Of a stretch of 52,675 nt of DNA, positions 35,214-45,089 are shown one piece after another. Within the stretch, counting starts at the first letter, position 1. Every line of letters starts with the position of its first letter. Below the pieces are notes generated by a model. It was given only the letters and a program-made list of their open reading frames with translations. It did no database searches and was not told where the DNA came from. Source of the stretch: Zygnema cylindricum (lineage: Eukaryota > Streptophyta > Zygnematophyceae > Zygnematales > Zygnemataceae); assembly GCA_037447655.1 (NCBI GenBank), contig JBBHKE010000294.1:230506-283180 (forward strand). The letters are read 5' to 3'. The translations under genes were made by a program, and so were the position numbers.

Positions 35214-35434
35214 TACACCGTGAATCGCTATTAGCGTTAATGATTTTTTCGTCTCTTAAAACATCTTTTCGCCGTAAACATATGTCGGATCTTGGATCTG
35301 ACGGTTGCGATTGAAAGATAAGATTATCAGCTTCCAATTGGCGGTCTCAAATTGACTATCGGACAAATGTGTACGTATAAAAGATGTTTTAAGTGGCGAA
35401 AAAATCTTTAACGCTAATAGCGATTCAAGGTGTA
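35214..35434. mobile_element. Palindromic TACACCG-family MITE, copy near 35.3 kb
   Basis: A 221-bp element from TACACCGTGAATCGCTATTA to TAGCGATTCAAGGTGTA. The arms AAAACATCTTTTCGCCGTA and AAAAGATGTTTTAAGTGGCG pair; the centre is GGATCTGACGGTTGCGATTG. Left of it (34995-35200) is a worn related repeat containing TTAGAGTTAAAACTCTAATT. Confidence 0.87.
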
Positions 35435-35683
35435 CAGAACTGTTTTGTACTGTATTTGTGTCGTTCAGCAGTTATTTGAATAATGTGTACTTTGCATAAT
35501 GCGCCACTGTACTGTAGTTCGTACGTCATCATCGCATTAATCGTACAAAAGTATCTAAAAAGTGTCAGAAAAGTAAAAAACAGAGTGGACGCGGGAAAGG
35601 ACACTATGATCATAGTCAGATCACTAAAGACAAGGGGGAACTGTACCCAAATCGTACCTAAGACTACGGTAGCCAGAATTAAC

Positions 35684-36239
35684 TACACCGCCAATCGCTA
35701 TTAGAGTATATAACGCCAATTCGGTGCCCTTTTTTCAAAAAAAAAAACCTGAAATACAGTCCATAATTCTATTTTTTCCATTATTCTAATTAGGTTTGTT
35801 TTTCGATTAGCATTAATAGTGGAAGTACACTGTTATGGAAATAGTGTGGCGTACGGACAGGGTATCTCCGTACGAAATGGTACTTTTTGAATTACAAAAG
35901 CATAAAAATACACTTAACATTATTGCGCACACATGTGAATGTGCACTGGAAGAAAGAGACGCAAACTCGTCGACAAAAATCACGTTCTCATATGTTCGTC
36001 CGTCGACCGTGTGAACAGCGCGACGGCGTACGAATTGTCAGATTCTGTACGGGTACACATATTACTGTAGACATCGAAAGGGCGGGTATTTATTATTCAG
36101 GACAACCCAAAATACAGTTAGGGATTAATTAGTACATATGTTTTTTTTTCAAAAAATAAAAATTCTCGATTAGTGTTAATAACACTAATTATTTTTTTAC
36201 GCTATTTATTCCTTTACTCTAATAGCGATTGACGGTGTA
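35684..36239. mobile_element. TACACCG-ended element, long subfamily
   Basis: A 556-bp element from TACACCGCCAATCGCTATTA to TAATAGCGATTGACGGTGTA, perfect over most of the first 20 bases. The interior has TAGTGTTAATAACACTA at 36171-36187. No coding capacity. Close relative of 39074-39639. Confidence 0.85.
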
Positions 36240-36255
36240 GTGTAGTACAGTAAAG

Positions 36256-36465
36256 TACACCGTGTATCGTTATTAGAGTATTAGTTTTATACTTTTTTCC
36301 GCCACTTAAAAACATCTTTCATCCGTACACAATTGTCGGATTATGGATCTGACGGTTGCGATTGAAAGCGGAGATTCTCACCTTCCCATTGGCGTCTCCA
36401 TGTGAAAAAATGATAATTGTGTACGGGAAAAGATGTTGTAAGTGGCGAAAAAAATTAGGGTATTG
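36256..36465. mobile_element. TACACCG-family MITE truncated beside a hAT-like element
   Basis: Starts TACACCGTGTATCGTTATTA and keeps the left arm, centre (GGATCTGACGGTTGCGATTG) and most of the right arm (AAAAGATGTTGTAAGTGGCG). It then stops without its terminal GGTGTA. The lost end lies at the site next to the 36476 insertion. Confidence 0.8.
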
Positions 36466-36475
36466 ATCATGACAG

Positions 36476-37076
36476 TAATGTTGGGTATCGGGCAATTTCA
36501 TATCGCGATAATTGCGATATTCAATATATCGAATAACGATCGAGCAGAATCATCGATATATCGTATCGAGACAAACATAAATCGTCGCGATATATATCAC
36601 GATATATAGTATTTTATAAAGTTAATATTTTATATAATATGTTATTTTAGCTATAAAGACAAATTGTCTGATACGCGACGTACAACGTGATTTGCGTTCC
36701 GTGACTTAAAGGTAGACGCCGCAAAAAGTAACCGACAAACCGACCATTTTCGTATGGAAATCCGTACTTGCGTATTATGTACATGTACTTCGCAAGTGTA
36801 CCGCGTCAATGTACATCAGAGATCTCCTTCACTTTGCTGACTTTCAGGAAAAAAACGTACTTCTTTTCGGCAAAGATTTAACGGTCACCTTGTCCGAAGG
36901 CACGTGACTTTGGAGACCTGTGAAAATTTTCATTATTTTTTTAAATGCCTCGAAATATTGGTGATATATCGGCAATAATTTGATTTTCGATATATCGAAG
37001 CGATATATCGATTATCGGGTACCTGAAATTCGATATATATTGAATATCGGCAAATGGTCTTCAATACCCAACACTG
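36476..37076. mobile_element. hAT-like non-autonomous element, 8-bp TSD CATGACAG
   Basis: A 601-bp element beginning TAATGTTGGGTATCGGG and ending CAATACCCAACACTG, between perfect 8-bp repeats CATGACAG (36468-36475 and 37077-37084). It shares ends, TATATCG-rich subterminal DNA and the CGTGATTTGCGTTCCGTGAC core with 18648-19933, in the opposite orientation and without the tandem array. Confidence 0.92.
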
Positions 37077-37167
37077 CATGACAGTGATTGTTTTGGTTGC
37101 GCACAGTCACTTACGTCATTTTGTCAAAAATGGTATGTTCGAAGTACACATTTGTACAAGTAAAGTA

Positions 37168-38717
37168 CCGTTGAGTCTAAATTTGATGGTCAATCGGTTG
37201 GACAGCTTTGACTTTCAAAATATTGTTTCAACCGCTTAAACTTTTGCCGCGCTTGCGAACGTCGACCGTCATAATAAAATTAGCAATTCACACGGTCGGC
37301 GAACGTTTACGGTAACAAAACTGCGGCAACCACATGTAAATAAAAGTGTTGGAGACAGTCACTTTTTGTCGTTTTCTGAGCTCCACGGTGAAAGCACGTT
37401 GGACATTAACTTAGAGCGTGTCCACATGTGTTCAAGTAAGGGTTTTTTTCCGTCGTTTACACATAAAATGGGACTTCCTACTTGAAAATATTACGCCGTA
37501 AGAAAAATGGGCAAAAACTCAAATACATTTTGCGTCATCTTGGAACTTGAAAGGTATGGCGATTTAGCAATATTATCATCGCGACCCACTTCCAGCTCAT
37601 CTTCACACTTGCAATGAAATCAAATCGCGACCTGCTTTTAATCAAAATACTACCCTATTGACGAATAGAAATCTTGGGTTGCAAACGTCAAAAGTTTTCA
37701 TTTGTTTTTTTGCAATTGGGAGAATACACGAAAAAAAATTGTTTGTTCGTTTGCTTATGTTGTCCACTTGTGGGCGTCTACAAATGTCATTTTGTAGACG
37801 TAGGCGATTGCTTATGTCGTTCACGTGTGAGCGTCAACATATGACAGTCGGCGTCGACAATTGTCCCAATATGTTAGGAGCTCTTTGCGGCGTACAAATG
37901 TCCGCAGTTTGTTCCGAGACCGTTGGCGTCTACAAATGTCAGCAGTTTGAGTTTCGCAAGTATTGGCGACGTGTAGAGCTGCCACATATTCAAAATAACA
38001 AACGCGCAAGTAACGATTCACATAGGCACACTTTGAAAAGTACAGCGTAAAATCAGCGCTAAATTCCAAAATAACGTTTCATAATATCGGTTACATGGGG
38101 ACACGCTCTTAGCCGGAAAATTGAAATTTAGTTGTCTAAGCGTTACATTGAACTTAGACGCAAACTGAAACGAAACCTCTTTAAACTGGAGTACTGTAAG
38201 TCTTGTACGGAAATATTAAAACCCACGAAACGAAATAAACTTTGTACACTATAATAAAACGAACCGGCGTAAAAGTATCAATTGAAATTAAATGAAAAAA
38301 ATGTGCGTCGTCACGCGCGACGAAATCGAGCCACACTATCTATGAATCAACTTTCTAACATTGACAGCGAAATTCCGTTTCGTGCGTTTTAATATCACCG
38401 TACAAGACTTAACTTCAGTTTAAAAAGAGGTTTCGTTTCAGTTTGCGACGACTAAATTTCAATTTTGTGGCTAAGTTAATATCCAACGTGCTCTCACCGT
38501 GGAGCTCACGTAACGACAAAAAATGACTGTATGCAACATTTTTATTTACATGTGGTTGCCGCAGTTTTGTTACCGTAAACGTTCGTCGGCCGTGTGAATT
38601 GCTAATTTTATTATGACGGTCGACATTCGCAAGCGCGGCAAAAGTTTAAGCGGTTGAAACAATATTTTGAAAGTCAAAGCTGTCTAACCGATTGACCGTC
38701 AAATTTATACTCAACGG
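37168..38717. mobile_element. 1.55-kb element with very long terminal inverted repeats
   Basis: Left arm from CCGTTGAGTCTAAATTTGA through about 37440 pairs with the right arm from about 38450 to TCAAATTTATACTCAACGG. Shared blocks include TTTCAAAATATTGTTTCAAC, CACGGTCGGCGAACGTTTAC and AGCACGTTGGACATTAA. A second inverted pair (about 38110-38215 against 38360-38460) includes AAACGAAACCTCTTTAAACT. TA flanks both ends. The centre has repeated GTCTACAAATGTC/GTCAACATATGACAG motifs. Long inverted repeats with no transposase fit a non-autonomous or foldback-type element; the superfamily is not assigned. Confidence 0.82.
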
Positions 38718-38719
38718 TA

Positions 38720-39060
38720 TACTGCTTCCCGCGGAGAGCAGACGGCGGCAGACGGCAGGTACAGGCCGAAACGAGGAGACTCGCGGAGAGTCGAGAAAAA
38801 TAACGCCGGCCGCCAGATAACCTCGCGGAGACTCCCGCGGATGCCGGTTCGACACATTTCGAATTGGCCCACGAAGACGTCACCGGGCCAGGTATACCTG
38901 TCTTTGCTGGCGGCGTACGACGACTCGCGGGAGGACGCAAACGGATTAATGGGTGCTTTCGCGGCGGGCGATGTCAAAGCGCGATTAAAACAAAAAACAA
39001 TAAAAACCAACGCAAGAAGGCGTCCCAAAAAAAAAAAAACAATAAAAAAACGTGCTACCC
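38720..39060. other. GC-rich island between two transposons
   Basis: In an otherwise AT-rich stretch, 38730-38960 is strongly GC-rich with repeated GCGGAGA/CTCGCGGAG and CGGCAGACGGCAG. A plus frame reads GQVYLSLLAAYDDSREDANG, of protein-like composition, but no family or gene structure is recognised. The end is A-rich. Confidence 0.35.
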
Positions 39061-39073
39061 ATTGCCACAACGT

Positions 39074-39639
39074 TACACTGCCAATCGCTATTAGCGTATA
39101 AGTTTCTTTAGCGTGTATGAAGAATTACCGTGGTTTACGCTAATTAAGAATTTGGAAATTTAAAAAAAAACATACATTCTAATTGTTTAATTATGGTAAT
39201 TTGGATCTTTGAAAAAAAAATGTCGGTCTCAAACATGCTTACACTAATATAGGTTACCGTACAAAATCTGACAAATCGTACAGAAATCGTACGTTCACAC
39301 TGTCGAATCGCGGCTATCGGACTAGTATGTGCGAACGGGATTTTTCACGACCTGATATTTTTCATTTTTTAGAACGCACATTCTCATGCGTCCGCGGTTA
39401 CTCAAACTAATATATTGTAGTTTTTAAATTTAAAAAGTACATTTATGTACGGTCTGATACTGACCGTACACCACTCTATTTAAGAGACAAGTCAACGTAC
39501 TTTCGTTTTGTACGATACTTGGAAAACAACCCTAAATAGAGTAAACAAAAAAATAGAATAAACTACGCTATTTGAGAATAATAAAAAAAAAAGCGGGACG
39601 GAATTAGCGTACACTACCCTAATAGCGATTGGCGGTGTA
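39074..39639. mobile_element. TACACCG-ended element, long subfamily
   Basis: A 566-bp element from TACACTGCCAATCGCTATTA to TAATAGCGATTGGCGGTGTA. The inverted ends pair over at least 20 bp with one mismatch. The interior resembles 35684-36239 (AATTTAAAAAA, GTACGGTCTGA patches). No protein. Confidence 0.85.
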
Positions 39640-39890
39640 CCATTACGCCTATATCGTCAATCTCTTCGATACGCTGCTACTTAAAATAGAGTAGTTAATC
39701 ACTCAATTAGCTGTCGGCTGGTCGGTTGGTCCTTAGCGGCCATAATGTTGTTTTAATTAATTATTTTTTTGGTCCCCTTCGCCAATATATTTTTAATGTT
39801 GCTCAATTAAATATATTGTTATGCATTAATCGTAATATAATGCAACATTTATATATAATATAACATAAATACTAAAAAAAATACATTGGT

Positions 39891-40905
39891 TATCCGATTA
39901 AATCTTGGACAAAAGGGATTTATAACAAAAAGAAAACCAAATAAACGATGAGAATAGTTAGTCGAGCTTCTATTTTGTTTTACAGTATCACTAAACAAAA
40001 AATAGAACAAATTTTACTCCCACGGTCGATGCTATCGTTTTTGCTATCTTACAATGTTTCAAGCCTTTTAAGGTTGATAAACACAACGACTACATTTTTA
40101 ATCGACCATCATAAAGAAATTCTATTTGGTCTGTGTTAAGTTATAGTTTGTTATACATAAATCAAAAACATTCACTAAATCTTTTTGAACTAACGTAATT
40201 GTTGATAAAATAATGAAATACCGGATTAAGTATTCGACAAAAGGCATTTATAAAAAAAAAACCAAATAAACGATGATAATATTTAGTCGTTGTTTTTATT
40301 TTCTCTCATAGTACCAAAAAAGGAAAAATTGTAGGATTTTTACTCCCACGATCGATATTATTATTTTTGTATCTTAGAATGTTTCAAACCTTATTAAGTT
40401 TGACAAAGTATAACGACTTCATTATTTATCAACCATAAACAAAATAAAAAGACTTCATTTTTTATCAACCATAATAGAGAAATTGTATTTCGTTTGTGTT
40501 ACGTTATAGTTTGTTGTATATACCAAATATATTAACTAAAATTTTTTGATCTAACATAATCGTTGATAAAAATAATGAAATATCCGATTAAATATTTGAC
40601 AAAACGCATGTATAAAAAAAAAACCAAATAAATGATGCGAATTGTTAGTCATTGCTTCTATTTTGTTTTGTAGTATCACAAAACAAACAATATAACAAAT
40701 TTTAACCCTGCGATCGATGTTTTTGTTTTTCTATCTTACAATGTTTCAAGCATATTATGTTTGATAAACACAATGACTACATTTTTCATCGACCATGATA
40801 AATAAGCTATATTTGTTTTGTGTTAAGTTACAGTTTGTTATATAAACAAAAAATCATTAACCAAAACTTTTTAACCTAACGTAATTGTCGATAAAAATAA
40901 TAAAA
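39891..40905. repeat. Three-unit tandem array, 328-362-bp period
   Basis: Units start at about 39891, 40219 and 40581 with TATCCGATTAAAT-like sequence. Each then carries AAAACCAAATAAACGATG, ACTCCCACGGTCGATGCTAT, TTACAATGTTTCAAGC, GACTACATTTTTAATCGACC and TTGTTGATAAAAATAATGAA. The units are perhaps 80% alike by eye. The array ends about 400 bp from the 3' end of the Crypton-like gene. It may be an isolated satellite fragment or a structural part of that element. Confidence 0.85.
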
Positions 40906-41313
40906 ACAAAATCATATACACATGGAATTAGTGTCTGTACGCGATATCCAACTTGATGATAAAAACACATTAGACAACAAATATTGTGAATACTAATGAA
41001 AATGGAATTTTTGTGAAATAGAATACAAAAAACATTAAGTTCGACAACATTAAAGGTTACACGTCTTTTTTTTATTGAATAAAAAAAAAGTTATGCAATT
41101 TTAAGGTTTGTACTAAATAAAATAAAAAAACAAATAAAACATAAACATACAATGGCCCTAAAATAATAAAACTATAAGCAAACGCATTACGCGAGTTTGA
41201 ATTTCTAAAAAAATCAGCTTAAATAAACATTATATGTTTTTACAAAGTTTCAAAAACTAAAAAAAAACACATTTATAACAAATGCCCAAAAAGTTCCGCA
41301 AACTTCAATTTAG

Positions 41314-41844
41314 CTATTTTTTGTTTTCGGTCGCTAATCTTCTTGATATGTCCCGCAGACTCCATTTGTTCGCGAATTGACGACCGTGCAATGTGTCTAA
41401 TGCCGTACTCAATAATACTTTATTCACTTTTGCTATTCTTTTAACTTCTATCAAGATGACGTTCCAATTATAAAACATCCGAGATTCTCCTTTCCTCCAA
41501 CTAGTTCCACTTTTTTCCAATTTCGCGATGGAAGGGAGTCCACCTATACCATTGTGATATGCTTCCAACACATCTTTGACCGTGTGCAGTCGAGCCCCAG
41601 TTTGTGTCATAAAAGGAACTTTATTCGAGTTTTCTTTTGATGGAACAGGAGGTGCAAATTCTTCAGTTGTTTTTGCAGTGTCTACATGGGTTTCATCTCG
41701 GTCGCCTTCAGTTTGAAGAGGATTATGGTCAGGAGTCCCGATTCCCATGGACGATTCACCTTCTGATGGTCTGTTTTGATCTGGTCTATGGTGATTTTGA
41801 AAGGGTTCTCTTTCATACAACGCCTCTCCGTGACCGTTCATCAT
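41314..41844 (-). CDS. GCR1_C-like DNA-binding region of the Crypton-like element
   Basis: A 176-residue frame, possibly the last exon of the recombinase gene or a separate protein starting MMNGHGEAL. Residues 1-75 are hydrophilic. From about 80 it reads GARLHTVKDVLEAYHNGIGG, then LPSIAKLEKSGTSWRKGESR and MFYNWNVILIEVKRIA. This has the order and spacing of the GCR1_C domain (a G-G-x-P-S turn, a W-R-K, then an aromatic/basic helix) found at the C-terminus of fungal Cryptons and of yeast Gcr1-like proteins. A TAG separates it from the coiled coil just upstream in the same frame. A very short intron (donor at GTAGAT) would bypass that stop, but at about 48 nt it is shorter than usual. Confidence 0.7.
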   Translation of the reverse strand: MMNGHGEALYEREPFQNHHRPDQNRPSEGESSMGIGTPDHNPLQTEGDRDETHVDTAKTTEEFAPPVPSKENSNKVPFMTQTGARLHTVKDVLEAYHNGIGGLPSIAKLEKSGTSWRKGESRMFYNWNVILIEVKRIAKVNKVLLSTALDTLHGRQFANKWSLRDISRRLATENKK

Positions 41845-44624
41845 CTACATAATATGGGTTAATTTCTCTTCTATATTACACATTTTCTCTTTTAAGTTCT
41901 CATCTATATGACACATTTTGTCTTCCAAACTCGAAACTGTCTCTTTTACATAACACATTTCTTCAGCAATAAAATCAATTTTTCTTCCACAAGTTTGGCT
42001 CCACATGAATAACGAATCGACTGATTTTCCCACCTGTGAGATAGTGATCGGCACATTCGCTTCGGCAACTGCAATTGAAGCCCACATGTGTGATGCTTCA
42101 AAACAAGTTTTTTTTACTTCATCTTTGAACGACAACCATAAATGTCATTGGAACAGTTTGTGTTTGAAGATGTGAAGATCAGGAAATAAATCTTGGAAAA
42201 AAACATGATCTTGTAAAAACACAGTTTTTAGCGATAACATAGTTTGAAGAAAATTTTGGGCGCTTAAATCTCGTTATGATTTTGGAGCTCGAGCATTTTT
42301 CTGCACAAAAAAACATTTGTATGTTTTTAATAGAAGAATAATTTATTAGATATAAAACAAAAAAATAATATGACGGAGAGAGAAAAAAAAAGAAAAAAAA
42401 ATGGGAGAGGGAAAGAGAAAAAAAATTAAAAAAAACAAATAGAGGAAAAACAAATTATCAAGAAATATATATGTATGAAAATCAACTTAAAAAAAAAAAA
42501 CAATTGAAAACATAGAAAAAACAATTGAAAAGACAAAAAAAAAACGAAATTAAAAAATAAAAACAAAAAAAAAGAAGTCAAAATATAGAACAAAAACCAA
42601 TATATATATATAACAAAAAATGGAATAACATAAAGGAAATATGACGAACATAAAACAGAAAATATTACTTGACACAAAGTTTAATGATATAAATGGTGAG
42701 AGTTGTTTTAAACATACCGCTGGCAGCTCAGCATATGCAGTTTCGACCCACGGCCAAAACATAGCACAAAGAGTGGTAGGGGGTTTCACTCTGGAACGGG
42801 GTAGAAAATATTTCCTGGTGTTGTTTTCGTGGCCGGAAGCTTGAAGTAGAATGTCCGTCGGCAAATCTGTGACATACGAATACGAAAAATGGTCGGACGT
42901 CCAATGTCCCATCACTTTGATGGCTTCTTGATCATCACTGAAATATTTACCATAAAGAAAAATCAAATTTGGAAAATTAAAACATACATAACAAAACTTG
43001 ATTATTTAAAATAAATGCATGAAAAAATCAAATGAAATGATAATGTAACAAAAACGCACCCTCTTGTTACCAACATTGTCGCTCTTTGACCACGTCCAAC
43101 ATGGGTTTTATGTGATAAGGAAATATTATTGGTTTTGAATGTTTTTTTTATGTACTGAAACTGTGTATTATAGCAGAGAGGCTGCATGAACGGTGTTTCT
43201 TTTCCTTCTTCATCTTTCGCTAAAACTCTCCCTTCCGTGAAGGGTTCCCCATACCAAGTTTGTTTCGTCGTAAATTGGGAACTGCGTTTTTATTTGTAGC
43301 TAATTCCCACCTCCAAAAAAACTGTTGGGCCACAACACTTACCGGACAAATAAGAAGGTCCAAGTGGCGCATGCATCCAATAAACTCTGCACGACCATTC
43401 TGCGGATAAAAAATACCATAAAAGAAACCCTAAAAAATTAGTAAAATTTGTTTTAGCGTCATGTACGAAATATAAAAAAAATACACAATTTCGTTAAAGC
43501 TCCAGTTTTTAAAGATTACTTACTGTATTAGTTTTCCCATTTCTTGTAACCATCGCCAAAACATAACCCTTGTCCGGCCCAAGATAAGGAAGATCATACG
43601 AAAAAACATCCGCTAACTGAGCATTTCGGAAATCATCGCCACGACTGAGACACGCATTGTTCATAATAAATTGACTCATACAAAAAACAAAAACAAACGA
43701 TCGAAGAGACAAAAAATGACAATGTTACAAAAATAGTGAAAGCTTTCTTTGACGAAAATGCATATTTATTCCAAAAACCAAAAAATGCATCACAAAAATA
43801 ATAAACAAAATAACACAAACGTAACAAATAACAATGTTACAAATATAATGGAAGCTTTTAAAAGAATGTATTACTCTTCTCAAAAAAATAAAAATTGCCC
43901 ATAACACACCCAATAAAATAAATTGTAAAGTAAAAAACTAAAGTAAAAAACAACATAAATCAAAAACATGGAATACAAGATTTCGTATTTTTATCAATAC
44001 ATACCTCACTTGAATGCTGGTGTATGGTTCCATCCCCAATTTTTTTTCTTTGTGCTTTCCTTCCGCCTATTCCAACCAAAATGTTGAAAAACCTTTGTAA
44101 TCTCGAGAGAATAGGCTTCTCGTATGCCTTCTTGGCGGTCTTCATGGTTATTTTTTTTTTAAATTTGATGTGTTTTTTTTAGATTCTTGTAAAAGTTTTT
44201 GGATAATATTGTTGTCTCTAAGGCTTTCACCACCCCCTCTTTTTATGGCTAATTGCGTTTTATATGAGTCTTGGAGACCTTTCACCCATTGTATGAGTGT
44301 GGTATAACTTTTATCTTTGTTGTTCTCTAATAGTCCTATAACCCCATCAGGTGTAATAGCTACATTGGGGTGTCCTTGTGCCTCCCAAAAATTTGCATAC
44401 CGATTTAAACCAACTCGATAAGCTGATTCTGTGTTTGGATTACGTTTTTTTAATGCATCTTTGATGATTCGTGCTCTATCTGATTCAGTATATTGTGGGG
44501 GGTTATTTATTCCTACATTGTTATCGTCATCTTCTAAATGAACAATTTTTTGACAGTTTCCAAATGTAAGCCCTGATACAATACTAGGTAAAATTCGGAA
44601 AATTCCTTTACGCCAAAAAACCAT
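41314..44624 (-). mobile_element. Crypton-like tyrosine-recombinase transposon gene with GCR1_C-like domain
   Basis: Expected to move DNA by site-specific recombination. Minus strand from an ATG at 44624. Part 1 (to 44005) is a core-binding domain (NPNTESAYRVGL, YTTLIQWVKGLQDSYKTQ). Exon 43675-43524 has the first catalytic Arg (LSRGDDFRNAQLADVFSYDL, Arg codon 43641-43643) and RNGKTNT. Exon 43399-43060 has GRAEFIGCMRHLDLLICP, FFWRWEL, and H-x-x-R in THVGRGQRATM (43092-43103). Exon 42937-42718 joins in frame as TRG|DDQEAIKVMGHW, then SYSYVTDLP with Tyr candidates at 42874-42882, FLPRSRVKPP and FWPWVE. A coiled coil follows (from 42033), an in-frame TAG at 41845, then a GCR1_C-like domain (TVKDVLEAYHNGIGGLPS, TSWRKGE, MFYNW). 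Introns use GTATGT, GTAAGT and GTGCGT donors. Frame continuity fails at three A-tracts (44151-44160, 44040-44047, 43287-43291), each by one base. Family assignment is strong; activity is doubtful. Confidence 0.87.
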
Positions 44625-44794
44625 TGAAAAGAAAATTTTTATGAAGAAGAAAAAGAAATAAACATAATAAAACAAAAACAATAAGAAAAATATTTAAAAA
44701 GTTTAATTTAAAAGCAAAGAGTTTAAAGAAAACAAGTAAAGGAATAAAAAAAGATGAAATAAAAACAAAAAAAATAATACAAAAATAGAAATAC

Positions 44795-44940
44795 AAAACT
44801 GTAGGATTTAAGGTTAGGCTGCAGGATTTAGGGTTAGGCTGCAGGATTTAAGGTTAGGCTGTAGGATTTAGGGTTAGGCTGTAGGATTTAAGGTTAAGCT
44901 GTAGGATTTAAAAATAAGCCGTAAAATTTAGCTGTAGGTT
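44795..44940. repeat. 22-bp tandem repeat with telomere-like core
   Basis: About six units of CTGTAGGATTTAGGGTTAGG, alternating AAGGTTAGG and GGGTTAGG. The TTTAGGGTTAGG core resembles plant telomere repeat but the 22-bp period does not. It lies just upstream of the Crypton-like gene's 5' end. Confidence 0.85.
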
Positions 44941-45089
44941 TTAACACTAGATACGTTAAAACGGAATTCAAAACCTATGGTTAAAACGTACGTAATAAAT
45001 GAATTAACGTAGTACGACAAATATTTACTTACGTTTAAAAACAATACAAATTGAAACGTAATCATTTGCGATACATACTGAAAAAAAGT

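Noticed and set aside
37658-38050. A 130-codon plus-strand frame
   Set aside because: It lies in the centre of the long-inverted-repeat element, and its Cys/Arg-rich composition comes from the repeated GTCTACAAATGTC motif. No transposase motif was found.
41314-44624. Bacterial or phage integrase contamination
   Set aside because: The gene is split by spliceosomal introns with matching phases, and the motif set is of the eukaryotic Crypton/NDC10 type.
44795-44940. A true interstitial telomere
   Set aside because: The period is 22 bp with only one TTTAGGG-like motif per unit, not consecutive TTTAGGG.
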